Part shown: one piece after another, positions 44,303-53,840 of the stretch
Layout of the letters: every line of letters begins with the position of its first letter
Numbering within the stretch: position 1 is the first letter of the stretch
From: Cylindrospermum sp. FACHB-282
GTDB lineage: Bacteria > Cyanobacteriota > Cyanobacteriia > Cyanobacteriales > Nostocaceae
Reading direction: 5' to 3'
Assembly (NCBI RefSeq): GCF_014697195.1
Contig: NZ_JACJRJ010000001.1
Span: forward strand, 1 to 64,000
DNA length: 64,000 bases
The notes under the pieces: generated by a model
Database searches by the model: none
Seen by the model: the letters and a program-made list of their open reading frames with translations, nothing else
Told to the model about the DNA's origin: nothing
Translations under genes and position numbers: made by a program

Positions 44303-44671
44303 CTAATCCCCAGAACGACGGCGCAACACTGCTTTTACTCGTGCCAGCAGTTCACGGGTGTTAAATGGCTTGGTGACATAATCATCTGCTCCTGCTTCCA
44401 AGCCCCAAATTTTATCAATATCCTGATCTTTGGCTGTTAGCATGACGATAGGAACATCTGAAAACGCCCGAATTCGCCAACAAACTTCCATCCCGCTAAC
44501 CTCCGGTAGCATTAGGTCGAGCAAAATTACATCCGGCACTTCTTTGTGGAACTGTTTGATGGCACTATGCCCGTCTGCTGCCGTTGTCACTGTATAGCCT
44601 TCTTTTTGCAGCGTGTAAGTAAGGCTCTCGCGTAAGGATACTTCGTCATCCACCAGTAAGACGTGCGGCAT
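44303..44671 (-). CDS. Single-domain response regulator (receiver only)
   Basis: This 122-residue receiver has the acidic pair VDDE, the phospho-acceptor aspartate in VILLDLMLPEV (near 52), Thr in MLTAKD and Lys in VTKPFN (near 101). It most resembles the receiver of OmpR-type regulators, and it ends in VLRRRSGD just where their DNA-binding domain would begin, so it lacks an output domain. It probably relays phosphate from the downstream kinase to another protein. Confidence 0.9.
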   Translation of the reverse strand: MPHVLLVDDEVSLRESLTYTLQKEGYTVTTAADGHSAIKQFHKEVPDVILLDLMLPEVSGMEVCWRIRAFSDVPIVMLTAKDQDIDKIWGLEAGADDYVTKPFNTRELLARVKAVLRRRSGD

Positions 44672-45061
44672 TTTACAACATTAGTACTAACTATTAATTT
44701 TAGCCTGTCAAGAAGTTGCTTTTCTGGCATCCATCTCAGGATACAAATGACTTGAAGAACTTGCAAAAAGGCGAAAAAGGCGATCGCTTAAATTTTTCCT
44801 CAATGCGTGAAGTCACTAGAGTTTAGGCAATTAAGGTTCAGGCGCAGCACAGACAGTTGACTTGCGGCGAAAAACATGGTATGCACGGGTGCATTAGCGG
44901 GGAGTGGTGTCTATGTCAGTAATAATGACGCGGGCTGAATAACTGAATTAAACTGTAGATAATATCAAGCAATTCTTGCTAAAAGCTACACTTACGTAAA
45001 TTTAATGGCATTGTTAAATATATATATCTAAAATCTAATCCTCTTATATTAAACGCAAGAT
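44672..45061. other. Intergenic region upstream of the CyaB-type cyclase
   Basis: These 390 bases separate the divergent receiver and cyclase genes. Nothing beyond AT-rich promoter-like sequence is recognised. Confidence 0.45.
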
Positions 45062-47644
45062 ATGTCAGTGCATCAACCTAGTTTTGGGGAGACCGCCTTG
45101 ATTATTGGTGTTCACAACCAAGAAAACCACGATTTACAATTAAATCCTGCGCCTGTGGGTGCTCTAGCTACCAGACAAGGAACTATTTCTCAGTTTCTCG
45201 CTCCTCTCACTCAGGATACTTTTAAGCAGGTCGTTCAGGAAGTTGAGCAAAAATTACAGATTGTCCATCAAACCCTGTCAATGTTGGATTCTCAGGGATT
45301 TGACACAATTTTGCAAGAAATGCTGCATTCCATTACCTTGAAAATCGGGGAACTACTGGGGGCAGACCGCACGACAATATTTTTGTTGGATGAAGAAAAA
45401 CAAGAACTCTGGTCTATTTTGGCTGAGGGAGAAGGTAATCGCTCTCTAGAAATTCGCGTTCCTGCCAATAAAGGGATTGCGGGTGAAGTCTCGACTTTTA
45501 AGTATGTAATCAATATCCCCTTTGATTTTTATAACGATCCACGTTCTGTATTTGCACGGGAACAAGAAAAAAGAACTGGCTACCGCACCTACACAATGTT
45601 GGCTTTGCCGCTGTTGACTGAACAGGGAAAATTAGTCGCGGTAGTGCAATTATTGAATAAATTAAAACCCGTAAATTATCCAGATGCTCCACTTTCAGAG
45701 CGCATTGATACCAGGGGCTTTACTAGCGCTGATGAGGATTTATTTCAAGAATTTGCTCCTTCGATTCGACTGATTTTAGAGTCGTCTCGCTCCTTTTATG
45801 TCGCTACCCAAAAACAAAGAGCGGTAGCGGCGCTGATGAAGGCGATTAAGTCCCTGAGTCAAAGTAGTCTTGATTTAGAAGATACTCTGAAGCGGGTGAT
45901 GGATGAGGCGAAGGAACTGATGAACGCCGATCGCAGTACACTATGGTTGATAGATCGCGATCGCCATGAGTTGTGGACGAAAATTCCCCAAGACGGGGGA
46001 AGCGCCAAGGAGTTGCGAGTACCAATAGGTAAAGGTTTTGCCGGCATAGTCGCTGCATCTGGCAAAAAGCTGAATATTCCCTTCGACTTGTATGACCATC
46101 CAGACTCTGATACTGCTAAACAAATTGACCAGCAAAATGGTTATCGCACCTGTAATTTACTTTGTATGCCAGTATTTAACACCGATCAAGAATTGATTGG
46201 CGTTACCCAGTTAGTCAATAAAAAGAAATTAGGCGATTTTCCAGCTTATAATCCGGCTGACTGGCCCAATGCTCCCGAACTCTTTCAAGCGAGTTTTGAC
46301 CGCAATGATGAAGAGTTTATGGAAGCTTTTAATATTCAAGCGGGAGTAGCTTTGCAAAATGCCCAGTTGTTCGCCAAAGTCAAGCAACAAGAACAAATGC
46401 AGCGGGACATTCTCCGGAGTCTTTCTGATGGTGTAATTTCTACTGATAAAGCTGGACTGATTATCACTGCTAATGAAAGCGCCAAGTCCTTGCTAGGTCT
46501 AAATCAAGAACACCGTTTAGAAGGTCAATTAATTAGTGATGTCATTAGCCTCAAAGAAGGAGATTTTACGAAGTGGTTTAGAGATGCTTTGTGTAGGGAA
46601 GATTCAAAAAACTCTCGGCAATATTACCCTGATCGCGGACTCGTGACTACTGGCACTGAACAGCACAGCATCAATTTATCATTGAACACAATGGCTGATG
46701 TTAGTGAACAAGAGCAGGTGTCTGGGGTGCTGGTGGTGATGGAAGATATCAGCGATGAGAAGCGCCTCAAAAGTACCATGTACCGCTATATGACCCAGGA
46801 ATTAGCGGAAGAACTGCTGAAACTGGATGATGCGAAATTGGGAGGCGATCGCAAAGAAGTTTCTATTTTATTCTCTGATATCCGTGGCTACACCTCTTTA
46901 ACAGAGAATTTGGAAGCTGAAGAAGTGGTGAGTATGCTCAACGATTATTTTGAATCAATGGTAGAGGCAGTCTTTAAGCATAAAGGCACTCTAGACAAAT
47001 ATATCGGCGATGCCATCATGGCTGTGTTTGGTTCCCCCCTAGCCTTAGAAGAACACGCCTGGATGGCGGTGCAAACATCTCTAGAAATGCGCGATCGCTT
47101 AGTCGAATTTAATCACCGTCGCCACGCAGCTAATAAGCCGATGATTAGCATCGGCATTGGTATCAATTCTGATACTGTGATTAGTGGCAATATTGGCTCT
47201 AGCAAGCGGATGGAATTTACCGCCATTGGCGATGGTGTTAATCTTGGCTCCCGACTAGAAAGCATTACTAAACAGTATGGTTGCGATATCGTTCTTAGTG
47301 ATAATACATATCAACCCTGTCAAAATAATATTTGGGCTAGGGAACTAGATTACATTCGCGTCAAAGGCAGAAATGAACCATTAGCCATCTACGAATTATT
47401 GGGTTTACGTTCTGACCCCATTAGTAGCGCCAAACTGCAAGTAATTGAGCATTATCACAAAGGGCGGGAATATTATCTCAACCGTCAGTTTACATCTGCC
47501 AATGCTGAGTTCGCCAAAGTCTTAGCAATTGAATGTCATGACAAAGCCGCTATGTTATATCTGCGCCGATGTCAACATTGGTTACAGTCACCCCCATCAG
47601 ATGCAGATTGGGATGAGGGCGTCTGGACATTTAAAGAAAAATAA
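45062..47644 (+). CDS. cyaB: GAF-GAF-PAS class III adenylate cyclase (CyaB1/CyaB2-like)
   Basis: This 860-residue protein has the CyaB1/CyaB2 architecture of Anabaena: GAF-A (about 55-235) and GAF-B (about 255-430), both with NKxxxD-like cyclic-nucleotide residues (NIPFDFYNDPRS; NIPFDLYDHPDS), a PAS domain (about 445-565), a cyclase domain (about 590-775) and a short TPR end. Catalytic aspartates are seen in ILFSDIRGYTS and KYIGDAIMAVFG, transition-state residues in DGVNLGSRLES, and the ATP-specifying Lys and Thr in LDKYIGD and MEFTAIGD. In the studied homologues cAMP binding to GAF-B activates the enzyme. CyaB1 and CyaB2 cannot be separated here. Confidence 0.93.
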   Translation: MSVHQPSFGETALIIGVHNQENHDLQLNPAPVGALATRQGTISQFLAPLTQDTFKQVVQEVEQKLQIVHQTLSMLDSQGFDTILQEMLHSITLKIGELLGADRTTIFLLDEEKQELWSILAEGEGNRSLEIRVPANKGIAGEVSTFKYVINIPFDFYNDPRSVFAREQEKRTGYRTYTMLALPLLTEQGKLVAVVQLLNKLKPVNYPDAPLSERIDTRGFTSADEDLFQEFAPSIRLILESSRSFYVATQKQRAVAALMKAIKSLSQSSLDLEDTLKRVMDEAKELMNADRSTLWLIDRDRHELWTKIPQDGGSAKELRVPIGKGFAGIVAASGKKLNIPFDLYDHPDSDTAKQIDQQNGYRTCNLLCMPVFNTDQELIGVTQLVNKKKLGDFPAYNPADWPNAPELFQASFDRNDEEFMEAFNIQAGVALQNAQLFAKVKQQEQMQRDILRSLSDGVISTDKAGLIITANESAKSLLGLNQEHRLEGQLISDVISLKEGDFTKWFRDALCREDSKNSRQYYPDRGLVTTGTEQHSINLSLNTMADVSEQEQVSGVLVVMEDISDEKRLKSTMYRYMTQELAEELLKLDDAKLGGDRKEVSILFSDIRGYTSLTENLEAEEVVSMLNDYFESMVEAVFKHKGTLDKYIGDAIMAVFGSPLALEEHAWMAVQTSLEMRDRLVEFNHRRHAANKPMISIGIGINSDTVISGNIGSSKRMEFTAIGDGVNLGSRLESITKQYGCDIVLSDNTYQPCQNNIWARELDYIRVKGRNEPLAIYELLGLRSDPISSAKLQVIEHYHKGREYYLNRQFTSANAEFAKVLAIECHDKAAMLYLRRCQHWLQSPPSDADWDEGVWTFKEK

Positions 47645-47655
47645 GTTTTCTAAAA

Positions 47656-48222
47656 TTACCACCCTGATGGGAAGCCAAAACGGTTAAAACTGTGACTGTA
47701 AAAATGCAGCCTTCCAAAACCAAGAAATTGGCCATGAGACTTTTCACCTGTGGGAAAAGCCGTAACTCCAAATAGATAAATACCCTCAAAAGAGGGATTT
47801 TGCCACGGTTTCAGAGCAATTGTGATGGTCTTACCTGGAGGAACTGGCTCTTCAAATCTTAAAGATACTGTTCGCGTTTTTTGGTTGCTAGTCGCATCTT
47901 TTAGTTTTACCCTCTGCTGTTTGCCGGAGCGATTTCCTTCAAAAGCAAAACTGTTGTGGAGGTCATAGCGAATATCGTCTACTCCTTCACGCTGGTTAAT
48001 CGTTATTCTTTGCAAGGGTTCCCCTGCATCTTCTGGCAAGGTGACAGTAAAATAGTATGTCGCACCCCATACTCTAACATCATTGAAAGTAGTCGCTGTC
48101 TCCACCAAGCGCGGGGGATGGACAAAGTATACCGTGCCATCTTGAAACTGAATTGCGTCAGCATTTCCCCCAATCACTGAGATAGCAATTAATGTTGTGC
48201 TGAATAAACGTGCAAGGCGCAT
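47656..48222 (-). CDS. DUF2808 domain secreted protein
   Basis: This 188-residue protein has a signal peptide (RLFSTTLIAISVIGGNADA) and the DUF2808 body: FVHPPRLVETATTFNDVRVWGATYYFTVTLPEDAGEPLQRITI and PVPPGKTITIALKPWQNP with YLFGVTAFPTG. The family is cyanobacterial, of unknown function. The gene converges with cyaB, 11 bases between stops. Confidence 0.85.
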   Translation of the reverse strand: MRLARLFSTTLIAISVIGGNADAIQFQDGTVYFVHPPRLVETATTFNDVRVWGATYYFTVTLPEDAGEPLQRITINQREGVDDIRYDLHNSFAFEGNRSGKQQRVKLKDATSNQKTRTVSLRFEEPVPPGKTITIALKPWQNPSFEGIYLFGVTAFPTGEKSHGQFLGFGRLHFYSHSFNRFGFPSGW

Positions 48223-48423
48223 TCAAATTCTAAAATTTAATCTCTGGTTTAATTATCATTAAAAAAATAAATAAATTTGTTTTTGTTATAATTTCGCAAT
48301 CAAACTTAATAACATCAAAAATAACTGTGATGCGATCGCTTGGATTGTTAAGGATAATTGATTTCTATTGTCAAATTAACTTCTGTAGTTAAAACTAAAA
48401 AGACAACACCAGCAATTATTCCT

Positions 48424-48915
48424 ATGAACGCTATTTCTTCCAACATTGAATTTAAGCGCCCAACTTGGCAAACCGCCATTATGTTGACTTTGGGCTTCTG
48501 GCTGAGTGCTAGCCTAGTTTTAGATTGGGTAATTATGCCTAGTCTTTACCTCTCTGGCATGATGAACCAAGCTGGTTTTAGTACAGCAGGCTATGTGATT
48601 TTTTGGAATTTTAATCGCATGGAGTTATTATCTGCTGCTGTAGTATTGACTAGCGTGCTGGCTTTGAACAAAACTCAATCTCAATGGCGTCAGCGCGGTA
48701 TTGCTCTATCTGTACTATTGCTCGCTGTATCTTTACTTAATACTTATTTTTTCACTCCGCAAATGTGCGCGGTAGGCATTCAACTCAATGTATTTGAAGC
48801 TGCTGCGACAATTCCCGCGACAATGAATTTACTACACGGCGGTTATTGGTTACTAGAAGCCGTGAAGTTGGTAGCTGGTGGTATGCTTTTTAGCTGGTGC
48901 TGGCGGCAAGCTTAA
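48424..48915 (+). CDS. Four-TM membrane protein (DUF4149-like)
   Basis: This 163-residue protein has four hydrophobic helices: TLGFWLSASLVLDWVIMPSLYL, RMELLSAAVVLTSVLAL, GIALSVLLLAVSLLNTYFF and WLLEAVKLVAGGMLFSW. The layout with MPSLY between helices resembles DUF4149 family proteins. ATG 48424 gives MNAISSNIEFKRP; the frame is open further upstream without a good start. Function unknown. Confidence 0.72.
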   Translation: MNAISSNIEFKRPTWQTAIMLTLGFWLSASLVLDWVIMPSLYLSGMMNQAGFSTAGYVIFWNFNRMELLSAAVVLTSVLALNKTQSQWRQRGIALSVLLLAVSLLNTYFFTPQMCAVGIQLNVFEAAATIPATMNLLHGGYWLLEAVKLVAGGMLFSWCWRQA

Positions 48916-48997
48916 GCTAAGTGCGGATTATTGGCAAATGAAATGTATAGGTTGTAGTTGCGTTGTCTTTTTCCAAGCGCAACTACGAGGATGAAAG

Positions 48998-49300
48998 TTA
49001 AGGCGTTGGTTCAGAATCGGGTTCAGCCTCATTGCTCGGTAACAGCAGGCGAATTGAGAGGATGGCAAATCCTACAGCAGCGATCGCTTTTAATAAGCGA
49101 GTGGGTAATAATTCCGCTACTGCTCCCCCGGCTAAGGCGCCCAAAAAGCTGGTTAACAGCAGTGCCCCCGCTGTACCGAAAAACACAGCCTTCTGAGATT
49201 GACTCCGACCAGAAAGTGCGATCGCCGCTAACTGACTTTTGTCACCTAATTCTGAGAGAAAAACTGTAATAAAGCTCAGTCCTAAAAGATGCCAGTCCAT
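48998..49300 (-). CDS. TMEM165/GDT1-type half exchanger, second subunit (Hmx2-like)
   Basis: This 100-residue protein has three TM helices and the family signature FLSELGDKSQLAAIALSG (E-x-G-D-K-S), once, where full-length GDT1/Mnx proteins carry two such motifs. It lies 18 bases after a similar half-size gene, so the pair is expected to form one Mn2+ (or Ca2+)/H+ exchanger, as the hemi manganese exchangers of Anabaena do. The membrane may be plasma or thylakoid. Confidence 0.9.
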   Translation of the reverse strand: MDWHLLGLSFITVFLSELGDKSQLAAIALSGRSQSQKAVFFGTAGALLLTSFLGALAGGAVAELLPTRLLKAIAAVGFAILSIRLLLPSNEAEPDSEPTP

Positions 49301-49318
49301 AATTAAATTTCTCTATAG

Positions 49319-49795
49319 TTAATTACTCGTAAATACATCCCAAAATAGCATCAGAGAAATCAGCAGCAACATGACGCCTGCTGATTTTTCTACTGTTTTT
49401 GGGCTAAGTCGGTTAGCAATCCAACCACCCAAAAGTACGCCTAATAAGCTGGTGGTTATCAATGCAGCCCCAGAACCGATAAACACCACCCACGGTGCAT
49501 GAGATTCTGCACTCATTAACAAAGTGGAGAGTTGAGTTTTATCACCTATTTCTGCAAGAAAAATCGTAATAAAGGTTGTGCCGAAAACTACCGCTGCTGA
49601 TTCCTGTTTTTTGGGACTATTGACAACTACAGATGTCCGTGGCTCAATGATTGAGACTATTTCTAAAGAAGGCTTTTCTTCTAGGGATACTGCCTGTGCA
49701 GTCATTAGGAGAGAATCGTGGCTATCTGTTGGTTCTGGCTGGTTTTCAGTCTCAGATATGCCAGAAGAGCTTCTAGGTGCAGAGTCAAGTTTCAC
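49319..49795 (-). CDS. TMEM165/GDT1-type half exchanger, first subunit (Hmx1-like)
   Basis: This 158-residue protein has a hydrophilic N-terminal extension of about 65 residues and then one GDT1 repeat with FLAEIGDKTQLSTLLMSA (E-x-G-D-K-T) and two further TM helices. The second half of the exchanger is encoded by the next gene. It probably exports manganese from the cytosol. The extension is poorly conserved in composition and likely unstructured. Confidence 0.9.
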   Translation of the reverse strand: MKLDSAPRSSSGISETENQPEPTDSHDSLLMTAQAVSLEEKPSLEIVSIIEPRTSVVVNSPKKQESAAVVFGTTFITIFLAEIGDKTQLSTLLMSAESHAPWVVFIGSGAALITTSLLGVLLGGWIANRLSPKTVEKSAGVMLLLISLMLFWDVFTSN

Positions 49796-49898
49796 AGGCA
49801 GTAGTTATAGGGCTAGGTTGTTTTCATATTCTTCTCATTTTCTCAGATGTTTGTCATAAATTGCAACTGTTCAGGCTAAATTGCTGAAATATATAGCT

Positions 49899-50249
49899 TT
49901 ATATACCAACAGCTTGGTCAAAACGCAGCATTTCCAAACTGCGATCGCCATATACTCCTTCTATTTGCTCACGACAGCAGTCTATGGCAAAATCGTTGAG
50001 TTCTTCTGGCTCAATCCCATACATATCCTGAAACGCTTCTACCTCCACACGGCAGAAACGCGGACGATGGTCATAGATGCGGCATTCTCGCGTAGTATGG
50101 TTAAAATTAACGCACCATCCCCCTTCACCCACCATACTGAGGTACAGTTCCAGTTCTGCTGGTGAGAGATACTCATCTAAGTCTGGACGCTCTGCTGGAT
50201 CAAGATGACAGCAGGCTCCACATTGCTTTATACATTGCCAAGTTGCCAT
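49899..50249 (-). CDS. YkgJ family cysteine-cluster protein
   Basis: This 116-residue protein has the YkgJ signature: CIKQCGACCHLDP near the start, WCVNFNHTTRECRIYDHRPRFCRVE in the middle (zinc/iron-binding cysteines) and DCCREQIEGVYGDRS near the end. The family probably binds a metal or an Fe-S cluster; its role is unknown. It neighbours the Mn exchanger genes in the same orientation but about 100 bases apart. Confidence 0.9.
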   Translation of the reverse strand: MATWQCIKQCGACCHLDPAERPDLDEYLSPAELELYLSMVGEGGWCVNFNHTTRECRIYDHRPRFCRVEVEAFQDMYGIEPEELNDFAIDCCREQIEGVYGDRSLEMLRFDQAVGI

Positions 50250-50422
50250 TGTTAAAACCTCTGCTGAAAACCTTATCCTGAAGCTATTTTACTTTTTTAT
50301 GATTTTTTTATAATTTTGTTAAGTAAATTAAATGCTGTAGTCCGTCGCCAGATATGATCTATTGCGGGTTTGGCAACAGAGCTATTAAATTTTTTAAGAC
50401 ACTTGGGAGGATAAGAAGAAAA

Positions 50423-50557
50423 ATGCTTGACACTTTATTTAACACCTTAGCCGGGATCAATTGGGAAGTTGTTTTCCAGCTGCTTTCTATAGCGCTAATC
50501 GTAATTGCTGGCCCAGCGGTAATTTTTGTGCTGGCATTTCGCAACGGCAACCTTTAA
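50423..50557 (+). CDS. psb30: Photosystem II subunit Psb30 (Ycf12)
   Basis: This 44-residue single-helix protein ends [20 protein letters not shown] plus LAFRNGNL, which is the conserved Psb30/Ycf12 pattern (AGP.VIF.LA.R.GNL). Psb30 sits at the edge of photosystem II near cytochrome b559 and PsbJ. A GGGAGG ribosome-binding site lies 12 bases before the ATG at 50423. The frame is longer upstream, but the family starts only a few residues before the helix. Confidence 0.9.
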   Translation: MLDTLFNTLAGINWEVVFQLLSIALIVIAGPAVIFVLAFRNGNL

Positions 50558-50672
50558 GAGTTCTGAGTGCTGAGTCCTGTTAGCGTAGCGGGGCATAGCT
50601 ATTACTGAGTCAAAGAAAATTTCTTAATCCGCGACTCATAACTCAGCACTCATAACTCAGAATTCAGCACTG
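50558..50672. repeat. GAGTGCTGAGT/ACTCAGCACTCA repeats running into recJ
   Basis: GAGTTCTGAGTGCTGAGT is followed by inverted ACTCATAACTCAGCACTCAT and ACTCAGAATTCAGCAC. The last part overlaps the final codons of recJ, which end LSVLNSEL. Confidence 0.82.
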
Positions 50673-52731
50673 ATAAAGCCTGAAGGGCAGCTTGGATAAT
50701 ACCGTCATACAGTGGTTGAGATAAATCAACCCTTTTGGCGTCTTGACGATTGACGCCCAGTAAGCCGATTGTATCTCCTGGCTGCATGACTAAAACTTTG
50801 CCTTCAGGATTTTTAATTCTTAACTCTGACCCAATACTGTTTTGATAGACACCGCAAGTATATTGACGCTGCTTGTGCTCAAAGGTAGCGCGTAGCGGTG
50901 TTGGTGGCGAGGTAAATATGTGAGACAAACTTGGGAGTCTGACGCCGATTAACTCCATTTCAATAGTGGTGTTGCCATTAAAGTCATTTTCTCGGAGTTT
51001 GTAAGCGATATCTACTCGCGGCGGTAGGGGGAAGTAGTCGCGCCAACGCCAGGCGATCGCTTTAATTTTATATTGCTGATGCTCAACGGTTTGGGCCAGG
51101 GTAAGTTTAATGTGACCTTTACCAACGATTGATTGCTCTAAAACTTGGACATTGGGTGTCCAGAATACGGGATCGGGGTTGTCAATACCGCAGGGATGGA
51201 GAGCGTTTAGCTGTTGATAAAGCTGATGATTGATTTCGTGGAGATTCGCTTGAGCATCAATTTTCAGGAGTGGTTTGAGGTGTTGGGGTTCTAGACATTG
51301 GTTAGCAAACTCACTCAAACGCGATCGCAAAGCGAGCAAATTCTCTGCTGGGAAAGAAAATCCCCCCGCGGCTTTGTGTCCGCCAAACTTACCGAGCAAA
51401 TCATGACAATATTCCAAAGCTGAAAACACATTAAACTCAGGAATTCCCCGCGCTGAACCGCGAATATGTTTTTCATCCTCATAAGTACCGATGAACACAG
51501 GCACACCGTAGCGTTCCACCAACCGAGAAGCGACAATACCAATAACGCCGTGGTGCCAATTGGGTTGGACTACAACTAATACTCGGTCGAATTGCAGAGA
51601 TGTGGCATATAAATCTTCTACAAATGCGATCGCTTGTTGCTCAATTTCCTCACACATTTTTTGGCGACTGAGGTTTATTTGTTCGCACTGCATTGCTCTC
51701 TCCAGTGCTATCCCCATATCATCAGTAGTCAGCAACTCAATTACCGTCTGGGGATTCCCAATCCGACCAATAGCATTAATGCGCGGCCCCAGACGAAAAC
51801 CAATATCTTCCGGTTTCAACGTTTTGGCATTTTGGTTTTGGGAAGATTGTCCTCCTTCTCCCTCTCTCCTAGCCTGCACTCCAGCTATTTGAATCAACGC
51901 CTGTACCCCAGGTAACTGAGATTTAGGTAAATGCTTCAAACCACGCTTTACCCAGCGACGGTTTACACCAATTAAAGGAGCTAAATCGGCGATCGTTCCC
52001 AATGTAAACAATGCTAACATCGGCTGAATCAATCCCTTAGTTTCCCCTAACTGTTGTGCTAAAGATACCGCCAGGATATAGGCAACACCAACACCAGCCA
52101 CACCCCGATAAGGTGAAGATTCGGCGATTAATTTGGGGTTGAGGATAGCGTTAGCTGGGGGCAATTTTTGGGGGATATCGTGGTGGTCGGTGATAATGAC
52201 CTTTAGACCAAGTTCTCTAGCTCTAGCAACTGGTTCAAATGCAGATATACCATTATCTACAGTGAGAATTATGCCTATACCTTCGCTGTGGAATTCTTCC
52301 ACAATGCGTTTGTTAATGCCGTAGCCTTCATGCATCCGACTGGGGATAGCGTAATCGACCTGAGCACCTAAAGTGCCCAGACTCCGCAGCAGTAATGCAG
52401 TACTAGTCATACCATCTGCATCATAGTCTCCGCAGATGGCAATTTTCTCTTGACTAGCGATCGCATTTTGCAACAACTCAATACTCATCGCCAAGTCTGG
52501 GAATTCTTCTAACGGCGAAGGTAAAACTAAAGATTCTGGATCTAAAAATGCTTGTGCTTGTTCTGGTGTTTCAATACCGCGATTAATCAGCAACTGGCTG
52601 ACAATCGGTGAGAGATTTGTCAAAATAGCCAGATGTTGGGCAAATTCTGTTTTCTGTGGGTATATTTGCCAGCGCTGATTAGGTAAGCGTCGAGAAGGTT
52701 TGGCGATTTCAGTTACAGGTCTGTCTAGCAC
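50650..52731 (-). CDS. recJ: Single-stranded-DNA-specific exonuclease RecJ
   Basis: This 693-residue 5'-3' exonuclease works in RecF-pathway repair and mismatch repair. DHH-family motifs are visible: ICGDYDADGMTSTALL (near 98-113), DNGI, TDHHDIP (near 184), and the DHHA1 segment HIRGSARGIPEFNVFSALEYC with FGGHKAAGGFSF. Length is normal for cyanobacteria. The last eight residues come from an interspersed repeat. Confidence 0.95.
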   Translation of the reverse strand: MLDRPVTEIAKPSRRLPNQRWQIYPQKTEFAQHLAILTNLSPIVSQLLINRGIETPEQAQAFLDPESLVLPSPLEEFPDLAMSIELLQNAIASQEKIAICGDYDADGMTSTALLLRSLGTLGAQVDYAIPSRMHEGYGINKRIVEEFHSEGIGIILTVDNGISAFEPVARARELGLKVIITDHHDIPQKLPPANAILNPKLIAESSPYRGVAGVGVAYILAVSLAQQLGETKGLIQPMLALFTLGTIADLAPLIGVNRRWVKRGLKHLPKSQLPGVQALIQIAGVQARREGEGGQSSQNQNAKTLKPEDIGFRLGPRINAIGRIGNPQTVIELLTTDDMGIALERAMQCEQINLSRQKMCEEIEQQAIAFVEDLYATSLQFDRVLVVVQPNWHHGVIGIVASRLVERYGVPVFIGTYEDEKHIRGSARGIPEFNVFSALEYCHDLLGKFGGHKAAGGFSFPAENLLALRSRLSEFANQCLEPQHLKPLLKIDAQANLHEINHQLYQQLNALHPCGIDNPDPVFWTPNVQVLEQSIVGKGHIKLTLAQTVEHQQYKIKAIAWRWRDYFPLPPRVDIAYKLRENDFNGNTTIEMELIGVRLPSLSHIFTSPPTPLRATFEHKQRQYTCGVYQNSIGSELRIKNPEGKVLVMQPGDTIGLLGVNRQDAKRVDLSQPLYDGIIQAALQALSVLNSEL

Positions 52732-52997
52732 TAATAAATGGGTAATTAAGAAAAAGGTAATTGCTAATATCCTAATAGATATTCTGGCAGTAGAGGACGT
52801 TAGATGAAACCGATTTACAGATAAATAGACAACAGTAGAGATTAAGCAAGAATTGTCTTTGCATTGTGTTTGAATCGATAGTATACGATACTATTAGCCT
52901 AAATTTTGGGTAATTAATTTAGTTCTATTACTTAGATTTATCACAAATCAGTAAACCAAAGGATAAAATAAAAACAAATCAACAAAAGGCAGTCTTT

Positions 52998-53840
52998 ATG
53001 ACAACCCAAATCAGTGAAATTAAATCCCCCACTGAACTGGTAATCTCTTGGGAAGCCTTACCCGATGATTTTCAGTTAGAGGATGAACCAGTGGAAAATA
53101 CAGGACAGCCAATTTTGGCTGGTGCTTTGCGAGAAAGCTTAGAAATTGCAGGTTTCATTCAACCTCAGATGTTAATAGCCTCGAATTTTGGTCTGTGTGC
53201 AACATTAGACGGTCAATTTGTCGTTAAAGCACCTGATTGGCTGTATGTGCCCTCGGTTAAGGAGATTTTAGACGAACGCAGAAGCTACACACCTAATTTA
53301 GAAGGGGATGTTCCGGCTGTAGTGATAGAATTTTTATCCAACACTGAAGGTGGAGAATATTCTGTTAAGCCAACTCATCCACTAGGAAAATGGTTTTTCT
53401 ACGAGCAAATTTTGCAGGTTCCCATTTATGTAATTTTCGATCCTGATGGTGGGTTATTAGAATATTATCAACTGGAAAACGGACACTACAAGTTAAAGCA
53501 AGCAGACGAAAATGGTCGCCATTGGATTGATTCAATGGGTTTATTTTTGGGCACTTGGAGAGGAGCAAAAGAAGCCCGGACTGGTTATTGGTTACGGTGG
53601 TGGGATGAGGCAGGTAATTTGTTACCTTGGTCTGTAGAACGGATTGAACAAGAAAGCCAACGTGCTGAACAAGAAAGCCAACGTGCTGAACAAGAAAGCC
53701 AACGTGCTGAACAGGAAAGCCAACGTGCTGAACAGGAAAGCCAACGTGCTGAACAGGAACGGCAGGAAAAAGAAAGGCTAATAGCTTATTTAAAATCTCA
53801 GGGCATCGACCCCAATAATTTGCCCACAGGAATGCCTTAG
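52998..53840 (+). CDS. Uma2 family endonuclease-like protein with heptad-repeat tail
   Basis: This 280-residue DUF820 protein has the nuclease-fold positions PDWLYVPSV, AVVIEFLSNTEGG and FYEQILQVPIYVIFDPDG. The C-terminal tail is five tandem EQESQRA heptads, a perfect coiled coil encoded by 21-bp direct repeats (53647-53757), ending KERLIAYLKSQGIDPNNLP as is usual for the family. It is the second Uma2 protein in the window and is only distantly like the first. Role unknown. Confidence 0.87.
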   Translation: MTTQISEIKSPTELVISWEALPDDFQLEDEPVENTGQPILAGALRESLEIAGFIQPQMLIASNFGLCATLDGQFVVKAPDWLYVPSVKEILDERRSYTPNLEGDVPAVVIEFLSNTEGGEYSVKPTHPLGKWFFYEQILQVPIYVIFDPDGGLLEYYQLENGHYKLKQADENGRHWIDSMGLFLGTWRGAKEARTGYWLRWWDEAGNLLPWSVERIEQESQRAEQESQRAEQESQRAEQESQRAEQESQRAEQERQEKERLIAYLKSQGIDPNNLPTGMP

